A stretch of 64,000 nucleotides of DNA from Clostridiales bacterium (GTDB taxonomy: Bacteria; Bacillota; Clostridia; Saccharofermentanales; Saccharofermentanaceae): positions 1 through 64,000 of the forward strand of contig JAFZPJ010000048.1 in NCBI GenBank assembly GCA_017550385.1, written 5' to 3'. Of the stretch, positions 23,821 to 32,678 are shown piece by piece. Position numbers and translations under genes: made by a program. The stretch's first letter is position 1, and each line of letters opens with the position of its first letter. Under the pieces are notes generated by a model. It searched no databases and was not told where the DNA came from. It worked only from the letters and a program-made list of their open reading frames with translations.

Positions 23821-26686
23821 TCTCTTCACCCTTAGCTTTGATCTCAAGCCATTCAGTCCTGGTTATCAGGACCTTCCTGGGCTTGCTTCCTTCATAAGGA
23901 CCGATGATATGCTTCTTCTCTAGCTCATCTATCAACTTGCCGGCACGGGGATATCCGACTCCCAGTCTTCTCTGGAGAACAGAAACACTGGCAGTTCCAT
24001 TCTCAAGAACGATCTCAACTGCCTCCTCGAAAAGGTTATCTCCTGAACCGGAGCTTCCGGCATCTGAAGAAGCACTGCTGCTTACACCCTTCTCGGGTTC
24101 CTGAGCAGCAATCTCTATATCCTTGATGATCTGCTCATCGTACATAGAACCATACTTTGAATTGAGAAAACTGACTATAGCTTCGACTTCCTCGTCTTCA
24201 ACAAGTGCACCCTGACCTCTGACAGGTTGTGGTGCGGTCATCGGTGAATAGAGCATATCGCCCTTACCGAGGAGTTCTTCAGCACCATATTGATCGAGTA
24301 TTGTCCTTGAATCAACACCGGATGTAACGGCAAAAGCGATCCTGGAACCGATGTTCGCCTTGATAACACCCGTAATGACGTCGACAGAAGGACGCTGAGT
24401 AGCAATAAGGAGATGTATTCCGGCAGCTCTTGCCAGTGCTGCAAGTCTTGAGATATAGGTCTCCACTTCCTTGGAAGCGACCATCATGAGCTCGGCAAGC
24501 TCATCGATCACTATAAGGATCAACGGGATCTTGTTATTTGACTCGCCATGTTCATCACACTTGGCATTGAAGCTCTTTATGTCTCTTACCTGAGCATATT
24601 CAAAGAGCTTATATCTTCTCTGCATCTCCGCGACAGCCCAATTCAGAGCTCCGGCAGCCTTTTTACAGTCAGTAATGACAGGACTTATAAGATGAGGGAT
24701 ACCATTATAGACAGAGAGTTCAACGACCTTAGGGTCAATTAAGATCATCCTGACATCATTCGGTGAAGCGTGTACTAGAATGCTGGACAGAATCGAATTG
24801 ATGCATACGGACTTACCGGATCCTGTAGAACCTGCGATCATGAGGTGAGGCATTTTCGCGAGATTACAGTAGATCGGCCTTCCGGGGATGTCCCTTCCTA
24901 AAGCTACACTGAGCGGTTCAGACTGCTTGAACTCCTTGGTCTCTACCAGACTCCTGAGATGAACCGGTGTTGCCTTCTTGTTGGGAAGCTCAATTCCGAT
25001 GGCACTCTTGCCGGGGATCGGAGCTTCGATCCTTATAGATATTGCAGCCATTGCAAGCATTATATCGCTCTTGAGCTGTGTAACCTTTGAGACCTTAACG
25101 CCGGCAGGGATAGTGAGCTCGAATCTGGTGATCGAAGGTCCGTGAATGATATTAATGACCTTGGTATCGTTGATACCAAAACTTGCAAGTGTCTCCACTA
25201 GCTTATTTGCACTCTCACGTAGTTCTCTGTTGGTGTTTGGATCAGCTATTGCCTTAACATCTTCTGCAAGAAGCTTGGTGGGAGCCGGTCTGTATCCTCT
25301 GATCTGATAAGCTCTTCCGGTGCTGTCTATAGCACGCGATGAATTGCCCTGGTCTCCGAAATCAACCGGGTTATTGGTCTTTGCAGGTCTTGAAGACCTT
25401 GATGTCTTGAACATCCTGCCTTCGGTCTCACTGTAGCCTTCCACGGAATCGGCAGCGTTGATGGTAATAGAGTCTTCAGCCTGTACAGATGTTCCGCCGA
25501 ATATTGAAGGATCAACATAGGGTGTCCTTACATTTCGTGAATAGTCGTAATCATTACCGTCAGCGTCATCATCGAATACTTCGGAAGGCATCTCATCAAG
25601 CGGTTCTTCCGGTTCCGGAGCACTTAACTGCTGCGGGGTAAGATCATAAAAATCTTCATTGGAGCCGTCTTTGAGGAAAGTAAGCTCTTTTTGCTGCTTT
25701 TTCATCCTTATCGGAGCATTCTTAGGTTCCGCATTATAGTTGAAATCCGCAGTGGGATGCTCTTCGTTAGTGTTATAGTCTCTTCCGTTGAAGTTCAGGG
25801 TGTCTCTCCCGTTCTCATCTCCGGAAGCAAGTCCCATTCTCTCTACGTCAGTAAATCCCGTAGCAGCATCGATAGGAAAATTCGAACCGAACGGATCACT
25901 GCCAACGGAAGGAGCAGGATATCTGTTTACAGGTTTTGTCCTTCCCGTATCAACAAAAGGCGAAGCGCTTCTCTGAACGGGATAGGGATTGGGATTCTGA
26001 CCATATGTCATAACCGTAGTACCGGATACGGGACGGCCATATGAATTGGTATTCTTAACGGGCGCTGTTACTCTTGTATAAGCCTTCTGAGCAGTCTTGC
26101 CGATCATGTTGACCGTCTGCTTTGCCGCCCTCTTGATAGAGATGTGGAATACGGTAACTATCTGAGCTAGCAGGAATACGGCAAGAAGGATGATACCGAT
26201 AGCTTTACCCGTAACCATATGAAGTCCGATGGCGATCGAACCGCCGATGATGCCGCCGGGGATCACCTTCATGGCAAGGGCAGAATTCTGAATAAGCGAA
26301 GCATCGGAACCTGAACGCCAGAGAAGATCAAGGGCTTTTGTGGCTACGACCTTCTCACCTTCAGAAGATATTGCAGAGATATAAGCGATATCCATGGTTA
26401 TCAAAGCCAGGAGCGAAGAGATCGAGATAAGGAACAAGATCACAGATACAACTCTTATCCTGGATACGCCCGCTCTCTTCTCAAAGAAAAAATCAATTGC
26501 AGCATACAGAAGATATACAGGTATCGCATAAGCTGTGAATCCGAACAGTCCCATGAAGAAGGACTTTGAGAATTCGCCAAGAACTCCGGTAAGCGTAACA
26601 GGAAGATAGAAGAACAGCATGACTACAACTGCCGTAAAGAACAGTACTATGCCGGTTACTTCTCTATGTTCCTCAATACGGCTCAA
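23807..26686 (-). CDS. ftsK: FtsK/SpoIIIE DNA translocase
   Basis: The 959-residue protein has four or five N-terminal membrane helices (residues about 12-190), a long low-complexity acidic/proline-rich linker (about 200-470), the beta and RecA-like motor domains with Walker A AGSTGSGKS and ILIVIDELAELMMV, the ATQRPSVDVITG motif, and a winged-helix gamma domain (VSVLQRRLGVGYPRAGKLID, about 890-945) that reads KOPS/SRS sequences. It pumps chromosomal DNA during division or sporulation. The start is a TTG overlapping the nudix stop, with AGGAGG eight bases upstream. Confidence 0.97.
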   Translation of the reverse strand: MSRIEEHREVTGIVLFFTAVVVMLFFYLPVTLTGVLGEFSKSFFMGLFGFTAYAIPVYLLYAAIDFFFEKRAGVSRIRVVSVILFLISISSLLALITMDIAYISAISSEGEKVVATKALDLLWRSGSDASLIQNSALAMKVIPGGIIGGSIAIGLHMVTGKAIGIILLAVFLLAQIVTVFHISIKRAAKQTVNMIGKTAQKAYTRVTAPVKNTNSYGRPVSGTTVMTYGQNPNPYPVQRSASPFVDTGRTKPVNRYPAPSVGSDPFGSNFPIDAATGFTDVERMGLASGDENGRDTLNFNGRDYNTNEEHPTADFNYNAEPKNAPIRMKKQQKELTFLKDGSNEDFYDLTPQQLSAPEPEEPLDEMPSEVFDDDADGNDYDYSRNVRTPYVDPSIFGGTSVQAEDSITINAADSVEGYSETEGRMFKTSRSSRPAKTNNPVDFGDQGNSSRAIDSTGRAYQIRGYRPAPTKLLAEDVKAIADPNTNRELRESANKLVETLASFGINDTKVINIIHGPSITRFELTIPAGVKVSKVTQLKSDIMLAMAAISIRIEAPIPGKSAIGIELPNKKATPVHLRSLVETKEFKQSEPLSVALGRDIPGRPIYCNLAKMPHLMIAGSTGSGKSVCINSILSSILVHASPNDVRMILIDPKVVELSVYNGIPHLISPVITDCKKAAGALNWAVAEMQRRYKLFEYAQVRDIKSFNAKCDEHGESNNKIPLILIVIDELAELMMVASKEVETYISRLAALARAAGIHLLIATQRPSVDVITGVIKANIGSRIAFAVTSGVDSRTILDQYGAEELLGKGDMLYSPMTAPQPVRGQGALVEDEEVEAIVSFLNSKYGSMYDEQIIKDIEIAAQEPEKGVSSSASSDAGSSGSGDNLFEEAVEIVLENGTASVSVLQRRLGVGYPRAGKLIDELEKKHIIGPYEGSKPRKVLITRTEWLEIKAKGEENGGM

Positions 26687-27243
26687 AGACCAAACCTCCT
26701 GGCTGCTTTATAGATGATGATAAGCGTCTTAGCGTCCTCTATCTGTCCCATCTCTGCCATGGCGAGCGCTTCCTTGAGCGGCATCTTAACAGTAGAAAGA
26801 AATTCACTGGCATCAGGATTGCCGCCTTCATAGGTAAGACCGGTAGCAAGATACATGTAGATGATCTCGGAACAGTAACCTGGGGTTGATATCATGTCGC
26901 CCAAGTATTCGATCGAAGAAGCTTTGAAGCCTGTCTCTTCAGTGATCTCGCGGCTCGCACAAACAAGCGGGTCTTCACCGTCATCGAGTTTTCCTGCCGG
27001 AGCTTCGAGAATCACTCTCTCAAAAGGCGATCTGAACTGCTTAACCAGATAAACATTCTGATCATCATCGATCGGCAGGATGCAGGCTCCTCCGTTATGG
27101 AATACCAGTTCACGGCTTGAAGGCTTTCCTTCAGGAGTCTCGATCTGTCTTACCTTAACTTTGAAGACACGACCGTCGAAGATGTCCTTCTCGGATACCG
27201 TCTTCTCATAAAGCATATCTTCACTGCAGTTTATCTGTCCCAT
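26683..27243 (-). CDS. NUDIX hydrolase, ADP-ribose pyrophosphatase type
   Basis: The 186-residue product has a complete Nudix box (G-x5-E-x7-REITEETGF) and the upstream APAGKLD typical of ADP-ribose pyrophosphatases, which split ADP-ribose into AMP and ribose phosphate. I take the ATG at 27243, preceded by AAAGG at eight bases; the open frame extends to 27315 through the rnhA 3' end. The gene overlaps ftsK by four bases. Confidence 0.92.
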   Translation of the reverse strand: MGQINCSEDMLYEKTVSEKDIFDGRVFKVKVRQIETPEGKPSSRELVFHNGGACILPIDDDQNVYLVKQFRSPFERVILEAPAGKLDDGEDPLVCASREITEETGFKASSIEYLGDMISTPGYCSEIIYMYLATGLTYEGGNPDASEFLSTVKMPLKEALAMAEMGQIEDAKTLIIIYKAARRFGL

Positions 27244-27259
27244 GTATATGACCTTTGAA

Positions 27260-27703
27260 TCAGTATTTCTTTGATTCCATAACAGCAAGCTCATCGCATC
27301 TGTTATTGAATTCATTATCGGCGTGGCCCTTCACTTTAATGAAGGTCACATTATGGATCTTTGTAAGCTCAAGGAGTTCCTTCCAGAGATCACTGTTGGC
27401 AACATCAGCCTTGGCACTGTTCTTCCATCCGTTCGATGCCCACTTCCCTATCCAGTTCTGGCTGAAAGCATTCACTACATAAGCACTGTCGCTGTGAACT
27501 TCGACATTGCAAGGTCTTGTTAGTGCCTTGAGTCCGGAGATAACCCCCATCAGCTCCATGCGGTTGTTCGTGGTATTCGCTTCGCCGCCGGAGAGTTCCT
27601 TTTTCGCACCGGCAGCCATGAGGATAGCGGCCCAACCTCCGGGGCCGGGATTGCCGGAACATGCACCGTCAGTATAGATTACAACGTCAGATATATCTGT
27701 CAT
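27260..27703 (-). CDS. rnhA: Ribonuclease HI
   Basis: At 147 residues this is a type 1 RNase H with all four catalytic carboxylates in view: YTDGACSGNPGPGG, NRMELMGV, HSDSAYVV and the late CDELA. It digests the RNA strand of RNA-DNA hybrids. Its ATG overlaps the proC stop by one base (TGATG), indicating translational coupling. Confidence 0.97.
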   Translation of the reverse strand: MTDISDVVIYTDGACSGNPGPGGWAAILMAAGAKKELSGGEANTTNNRMELMGVISGLKALTRPCNVEVHSDSAYVVNAFSQNWIGKWASNGWKNSAKADVANSDLWKELLELTKIHNVTFIKVKGHADNEFNNRCDELAVMESKKY

Positions 27704-28503
27704 CAGCTCTTCTTCTGCATCTCGAGAGTCTTATCATAAGCAGCTAAGACTGATTTGATGGCAGCATTCCTGAATCCGTTCTCTTCAAGAGCCATGACAC
27801 CGGCAATGGTGGTACCTCCGGGAGAACATACCATGTCCTTAAGTACTGCGGGGTTCTTGCCTGTATCAAGGCAGAGCTTGCCGGAACCCATTACAGTACC
27901 GGCAGCGATCTTGAGTGCGTCATCACGCTTGATGCCAAGACTTACAGCAGCATCGGCAAGAGCTTCGATGAAGAGCATGACATAAGCAGGCCCTGTACCC
28001 GATACGCATCCGATGGCATCCAGTGTTTTCTCATCGCAGAGGATAACCTCACCGCATGTACCGAGAAGATCCTTAACAAAACCCGTCTCATCTTCCGTAA
28101 GACCGACAGGACATACGGCAGATACTCCTGCACCGACCTGAGCGGGCGTATTAGGCATTATCCTAACGAACTTGCGGTCACCGAGGATACCCTTGATCCT
28201 GTCGCAAGTAACGGCAGCCGCAATAGACAGAACGATGGCACCGTCAGTAAGGCGTGTCTTTATTCCTGCAAGTGCATCATCGAAATGAACGGGCTTTACA
28301 GCCATAAGGACATAATCACATCCCTCCACTGCTTCGGAAGCAGAGCCGCACTTGTTGATACCGAGCATCTCAGCTGCCTGGACAGCAGCAGGCTCATAAA
28401 CATCAAAACAATTGATATCTTCAGGCTTGAATATTCCGCCTGAGATAAAACCGCCCACAAGGGCTTTTCCCATATTACCTGTACCGATAACTGCGAGTCT
28501 CAT
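27703..28503 (-). CDS. proC: Pyrroline-5-carboxylate reductase
   Basis: The 266-residue protein has the N-terminal Rossmann motif IGTGNMGKALVGG and the family signature SGTGPAYVMLFIEALADAAVSLG plus CSPGGTTIAGVMALEENGFR. It catalyses the last step of proline biosynthesis using NAD(P)H. AAGGGGAAA precedes the ATG. It is the first gene of the run ending at murJ. No convincing promoter hexamers are seen in the 28504-28560 gap. Confidence 0.97.
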   Translation of the reverse strand: MRLAVIGTGNMGKALVGGFISGGIFKPEDINCFDVYEPAAVQAAEMLGINKCGSASEAVEGCDYVLMAVKPVHFDDALAGIKTRLTDGAIVLSIAAAVTCDRIKGILGDRKFVRIMPNTPAQVGAGVSAVCPVGLTEDETGFVKDLLGTCGEVILCDEKTLDAIGCVSGTGPAYVMLFIEALADAAVSLGIKRDDALKIAAGTVMGSGKLCLDTGKNPAVLKDMVCSPGGTTIAGVMALEENGFRNAAIKSVLAAYDKTLEMQKKS

Positions 28504-28562
28504 ATTATTTTCCCCTTAATTAATAAAAAGAGTTCATTACGGAGTAAATCTTAACATTACAC

Positions 28563-28591
28563 TTGACATAGTGCAAACCAATGAATAAAAT
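28563..28591 (+). promoter_or_regulatory. Promoter of tRNA-Trp
   Basis: TTGACA at 28563-28568 and TAAAAT at 28586-28591 are 17 bases apart, predicting a start about seven bases before the tRNA 5' end. Confidence 0.85.
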
Positions 28592-28604
28592 GCTTAAGTG
28601 CTTT

Positions 28605-28679
28605 AGGGGAGTGGCTCAACGGTAGAGCAGCGGTCTCCAAAACCGCCGGTTGCGCGTTCGAATCGTGTCTCCCCTGCCA
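28605..28679 (+). tRNA. tRNA-Trp (anticodon CCA)
   Basis: Acceptor stem AGGGGAG/CTCCCCT, anticodon loop CTCCAAA giving CCA, T-loop GTTCGAATC, discriminator G and encoded CCA. It has its own promoter and terminator, so it is a single-gene unit. Confidence 0.97.
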
Positions 28680-28684
28680 ATTAG

Positions 28685-28718
28685 AAAACCGCCTTAACGA
28701 AGGCGGTTTTTTGTTTTT
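28685..28718 (+). terminator. Terminator of tRNA-Trp, probably bidirectional
   Basis: AACCGCCTT and AAGGCGGTT form a 9-bp stem with a four-base loop followed by TTTTTTG. Read on the minus strand it also has a TTTTCTAAT tail and so can end the orphan membrane-protein gene that stops at 28744. Confidence 0.92.
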
Positions 28719-28743
28719 GCTGAAAATGAAACGAGATTGTAAT

Positions 28744-29511
28744 TTAAGCGGCCGGAACTTCTGATTCTGCAACAGTTGAAGTGATAACCTCATCGATAGG
28801 GATCGTGCTTGAGATCTCATTGTCCTTCAAACCAGATGACGGTACAACATCAAATGCGAAATAGTTGCCGCCGTTTGCCGGCAGATACATCAATCTGTAT
28901 CCGTAATCACCCATTACAGTATATTTGCCCTGTGTGTTTATGTCGTATTTCTGAAGAAGATCCGCAAACAAACTGATCGCCTGATTGGCATCAAGATCCG
29001 GATACAGGCTCTGAAGTACACATGCATAATAGTAAGTCATGTATGTAGGCTCACCGCCGTATTTTGTGATGAACCTGAGTGAAGTGATCTTACCGTCGAT
29101 CTTTCTTGCACTTCCCTGCATGAGAGTGATCAGATCCGTATTAAGAGCTACCTGGAAATAATCACAGTTAGAATCAAATTCAGTCATTGAGAGCTCGCCG
29201 AAGTTGTCATCAGTGTACATTCCGGTGAATTCTCCCGGAGCTTTTGTAGTATCGATATAATTAACCGGAGTGATATCAAGACCAAAGCTGACGAACAGTC
29301 CCTGGTAGATCTCCGAAGACTCATAACTGGTCTTGAAATCGTCAAGCGTTATGTTCATGGCAGGAGTCCTGAAAGGAAGGATAAAATAGATCGCAGCTCC
29401 GATAAGGCTCAAAACAGCTAACGCAAAGCATACCGGTATGATCGGATCCTTCTTGCATTTATCAGCAAAACTGAGTTTGCTGAATTCTTCAGTCGATGTA
29501 TTCTCAGACAT
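28744..29511 (-). CDS. Uncharacterised membrane-anchored extracellular protein (255 aa)
   Basis: I do not recognise this family. The protein has a short cytoplasmic N-terminus, one membrane helix (about residues 28-50, VCFALAVLSLIGAAIYFILPF), and about 200 extracytoplasmic residues with mixed polar composition and an Ala/Pro-ending tail. There is no lipobox. The start at 29511 is chosen because GTGAGGG lies before it; the TTG at 29529 would be within that region. A TATAAT at 29543-29538 may be its -10. It is flanked by tRNA-Trp and a divergent SDR gene, giving no functional hint. Confidence 0.82.
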   Translation of the reverse strand: MSENTSTEEFSKLSFADKCKKDPIIPVCFALAVLSLIGAAIYFILPFRTPAMNITLDDFKTSYESSEIYQGLFVSFGLDITPVNYIDTTKAPGEFTGMYTDDNFGELSMTEFDSNCDYFQVALNTDLITLMQGSARKIDGKITSLRFITKYGGEPTYMTYYYACVLQSLYPDLDANQAISLFADLLQKYDINTQGKYTVMGDYGYRLMYLPANGGNYFAFDVVPSSGLKDNEISSTIPIDEVITSTVAESEVPAA

Positions 29512-29558
29512 AATATCCCTCACTTTCAACCGTTGCTATTATAACTCAAACATATGAT

Positions 29559-29587
29559 TTGGATAGCGGTTTTTTAGATGTTAGAAT
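29559..29587 (+). promoter_or_regulatory. Promoter of the SDR reductase gene
   Basis: TTGGAT (29559-29564) and TAGAAT (29582-29587) have a 17-base spacer, with the start codon 31 bases further. Confidence 0.65.
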
Positions 29588-29618
29588 AAGTGCATATTTT
29601 ATGTAAGGAAGTGATGTT

Positions 29619-30320
29619 ATGCCGCATATGTTGATATCCGGAGGTTCCCGCGGAATAGGCAGAGCCTGCGCCGAGATCTTTGCATCAAACGGATATAAAG
29701 TCTCTTATCTGTATCATACAAACACGGACTTTGAGACAGATTCCATCTATCCTTACAAATGTGACGTGTCTGATCCTGAACAGGTAAAGGATGCTATCGA
29801 AGCGGCTTGCATGAGCTTCGGCAATATCGACGTGCTGATCTCCAATGCAGGCGTGTCTCTCACTTCCCTGTCCCAAGATACTGATCATACGGACTACCGC
29901 GAGGTAATGGATGTTAATTTTGGAGGCTTCTATAACCTCTCGCACTGTGTTATTCCCAAGATGGTAGAAGCTAAGAAGGGTGTTATTCTTGCTGTTTCTT
30001 CAATGTGGGGGCAGACCGGTGCTTCATGCGAAGCACTCTATTCTGCGAGCAAAGGAGCAGTAGATGCATATGTAAAATCACTGGCCAAAGAGCTTGGACC
30101 TTCAGGCATCAGAGTCAATGCTGTCTCACCCGGAACTATCGAGACTGATATGATGTCCAGCTATTCAGAAGAAGATAAAGCCGCTATAGCCGGTGATACT
30201 CCCCTCGGAAGGCTCGGTACGCCGGATGAAGTTGCTGAAGTAATGTATTTCCTTTCTTCAGATAAAGCATCTTATATCACAGGCCAGATTATCGGAGTCA
30301 ACGGCGGCTTCCTCATTTGA
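29619..30320 (+). CDS. Short-chain dehydrogenase/reductase, FabG-like
   Basis: At 233 residues this is a classical SDR: nucleotide-binding SGGSRGIGRA (with Ser for the usual Thr), the NAG motif in LISNAGVS, the catalytic serine in VSSMWGQTG, and Tyr-x3-Lys in YSASK. The C-terminal GQIIGVNGG is typical of FabG. It probably reduces a 3-oxoacyl thioester or similar keto group with NAD(P)H, but no fatty-acid genes lie near, so the substrate is open. AAGGAAG precedes the ATG. Confidence 0.9.
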   Translation: MPHMLISGGSRGIGRACAEIFASNGYKVSYLYHTNTDFETDSIYPYKCDVSDPEQVKDAIEAACMSFGNIDVLISNAGVSLTSLSQDTDHTDYREVMDVNFGGFYNLSHCVIPKMVEAKKGVILAVSSMWGQTGASCEALYSASKGAVDAYVKSLAKELGPSGIRVNAVSPGTIETDMMSSYSEEDKAAIAGDTPLGRLGTPDEVAEVMYFLSSDKASYITGQIIGVNGGFLI

Positions 30321-30401
30321 AATAATCACTTTAGTCAATTACAATATAATAACTTCACGATAAAGGGATAATATCGAATTTATTAGATACGGAGGTTTAT
30401 T

Positions 30402-31787
30402 ATGACCACAAACAGCGGTTACTCCAACAGCTATTCAAAGATCACGCCCGAGATCAATAAACTCGCCGAGATCTGTACTTCTATCAATATTGATTCTGAA
30501 CTCTATACTAAGTATGACGTAAAGCGCGGATTAAGAGACCTTAAGGGTAAGGGTGTCTTGACCGGTCTTACAAGGATATCCGAGATCAACGCAACAAAGA
30601 CAGTTAACGGCATTACGGAACCGGCAGACGGAGAACTCTTCTACAGAGGTATCAATGTCAAAGATCTTATTGCCGGTCAGCCCGAAGAAATGCACTGCGG
30701 TTTTGAGGAGGCTACATATCTTATCTTGTTCGGAAAGCTTCCTACCGCTAAGGAACTCGCTGATTTCAGGACTCTGCTTGCTAACTCCAGATCACGTATG
30801 CCTAAGAACTTCTTCAGAGATGTCATAATGCAGAAGCCTTCTTCTGACCTGATGAACAATATCGCCAGAGCTGTTCTTAATCTCTATGCATACGATTCTC
30901 AGCCTATGGATCTGTCCATACCCAATGTTCTGCGTCAGTCGCTCGAACTCATTGCCGTATTCCCTCAGATAGCAGTACATAGCTACGATGCAATGCAGTA
31001 CTACATCGATAAGGATTCTCTCGTAGTTCACCGTCCGAGGCCGGACCTCTCGATCGCCAAGAATATCCTCTATATGTTGAGACCCGACAACAAGTTCACG
31101 CCTCTTGAGGCCAAGATACTTGATGTCGCCCTCATACTTCATGCAGAACACGGCGGCGGTAACAATTCCACTTTTACTACTCACGTTGTTACCAGTTCGG
31201 GTACTGACACTTATTCTGCAATAGCGGCTGCTCTGTGTTCTCTTAAGGGACCTAAGCACGGTGGTGCGAATATCCAGGTAATCAAGATGTTCAAGGAACT
31301 CGAGAAGAACATTACTGACTGGGAAGATGAAGATATGATCCTCAGTTATCTCGAGAAGATCCTTAATAAAGAAGCATTTGATAAGTCCGGTGTAATCTAC
31401 GGCATGGGTCACGCAGTATATTCGATATCAGATCCCAGAGCGGTTATCTTCAAGAATTATGTTAAGCAGCTTTCTGCAGAGAAGGGCCGTTCCAAGGAGT
31501 TTGCTTTCTACGAGAGAGTAGAGAAACTTGCTGCTGAGCTTATTGCTGCAGAGAGACACATCTATAAGGGCGTTTCTGCCAATATCGACTTCTACAGCGG
31601 ATTCGTATATTCGATGCTCGGGCTTCCTACGGAGCTCTATACCCCCCTGTTTGCCATTGCCAGGATCTCAGGATGGTCAGCTCACAGGATCGAAGAGCTT
31701 ACAAATCACGGCAAGATCATCCGTCCTGCATACAAATGCGTCCAGGACAGAGTAAAGTACGTTCCTATCGAGAAAAGAAAGAAATAA
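30402..31787 (+). CDS. gltA: Citrate synthase
   Basis: The 461-residue protein matches the longer citrate synthases of Clostridia. It condenses oxaloacetate with acetyl-CoA. Catalytic elements are visible: HAEHGGGNNSTFTTHVVTSSGTD, the histidine loop YGMGHAVYSISDPRA, and NIDFYSGF with the catalytic Asp. GGAGG lies seven bases before the ATG. No aconitase or isocitrate dehydrogenase is in the window; in an anaerobe this enzyme probably feeds 2-oxoglutarate and glutamate formation. A TATAAT at 30345-30350 may be its -10. It ends against uppP, which is on the other strand. Confidence 0.95.
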   Translation: MTTNSGYSNSYSKITPEINKLAEICTSINIDSELYTKYDVKRGLRDLKGKGVLTGLTRISEINATKTVNGITEPADGELFYRGINVKDLIAGQPEEMHCGFEEATYLILFGKLPTAKELADFRTLLANSRSRMPKNFFRDVIMQKPSSDLMNNIARAVLNLYAYDSQPMDLSIPNVLRQSLELIAVFPQIAVHSYDAMQYYIDKDSLVVHRPRPDLSIAKNILYMLRPDNKFTPLEAKILDVALILHAEHGGGNNSTFTTHVVTSSGTDTYSAIAAALCSLKGPKHGGANIQVIKMFKELEKNITDWEDEDMILSYLEKILNKEAFDKSGVIYGMGHAVYSISDPRAVIFKNYVKQLSAEKGRSKEFAFYERVEKLAAELIAAERHIYKGVSANIDFYSGFVYSMLGLPTELYTPLFAIARISGWSAHRIEELTNHGKIIRPAYKCVQDRVKYVPIEKRKK

Positions 31788-32648
31788 TTACTTTCCGATT
31801 ATTCCTGCAGCACCAAGTGCGAGTACAAGAATGCCCAGTGCTATCCTGTACCAGCCGAAGCATGTAAAGCTGTGTTTCTTTATGAATGCCATCAAACCCT
31901 TGATGATGAGCATACTTACCGCGAACGCAGTTACCATTCCAATGCCGAGAAGCGCGATCTCATGAATTGTGCAGTTTCCGTCATACTTAAGTATCTTCAG
32001 AAGGCTGGCACCGAACATAACAGGGATCGCGAGGAAAAAAGTAAACTTGGCTGCTGCTTCTCTTGAGATGCCTATCGCAATGGAACCTACAATGGTCGAA
32101 CCGGATCTTGATGTGCCCGGAAAGATGGCCGCAAGAAGCTGGAACAGGCCGATCGCAAACGCATGTCCGTAATTGAGCTGGCCTATCTTCTTGATCTTGG
32201 GCTCCTTCTCCCTGTTAATATGCTCGACAACGATAAATGCAACGCCGAATACAATAAGGGCGATTGCCACACAGACATAGTTATACAGATACTTGTCGAG
32301 GATATCATCAAACAGTACACCGACGATCGCAGCAGGAATACAAGCGATGAGGATCTTGAACCACATGATGAACTTATCCTTCATAACATAGCGCCCGATC
32401 CCGGATTGGGAGAACGGATGTTCATTACGCTTGATGCCGAACGGCCATATATCCCACCAGAATATGATAACGACTGCCATGATGGCGCCGAGCTGAATGA
32501 CGACCAGATACAGATCATAGAATTCTTCGGATACGTTAAGTTTGAAGAATTCATTCAGAAGTATCATGTGTCCCGTAGAAGATACGGGAAGCCACTCGGT
32601 AACGCCTTCAACAAGTCCAAACAAAAAAGCAACAAAATAATCCCACAT
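31788..32648 (-). CDS. uppP: Undecaprenyl-diphosphatase (BacA/UppP)
   Basis: The 286-residue polytopic membrane protein has the two signature motifs of UppP: EGVTEWLPVSSTGH (residues 14-27) and PGTSRSGST. It dephosphorylates undecaprenyl pyrophosphate to recycle the lipid carrier of cell-wall synthesis and often gives bacitracin tolerance. GTGAGG is about 13 bases upstream of the ATG. It lies 30 bases after leuA; an AATAGCGCTATT palindrome spans the leuA stop. Confidence 0.96.
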   Translation of the reverse strand: MWDYFVAFLFGLVEGVTEWLPVSSTGHMILLNEFFKLNVSEEFYDLYLVVIQLGAIMAVVIIFWWDIWPFGIKRNEHPFSQSGIGRYVMKDKFIMWFKILIACIPAAIVGVLFDDILDKYLYNYVCVAIALIVFGVAFIVVEHINREKEPKIKKIGQLNYGHAFAIGLFQLLAAIFPGTSRSGSTIVGSIAIGISREAAAKFTFFLAIPVMFGASLLKILKYDGNCTIHEIALLGIGMVTAFAVSMLIIKGLMAFIKKHSFTCFGWYRIALGILVLALGAAGIIGK

Positions 32649-32678
32649 ATATAGATCAACCTCACATAAACAATAGCG

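Noticed and set aside
28557..28820. 87-codon minus-strand frame
   Set aside because: It is antisense to tRNA-Trp and crosses the terminator.
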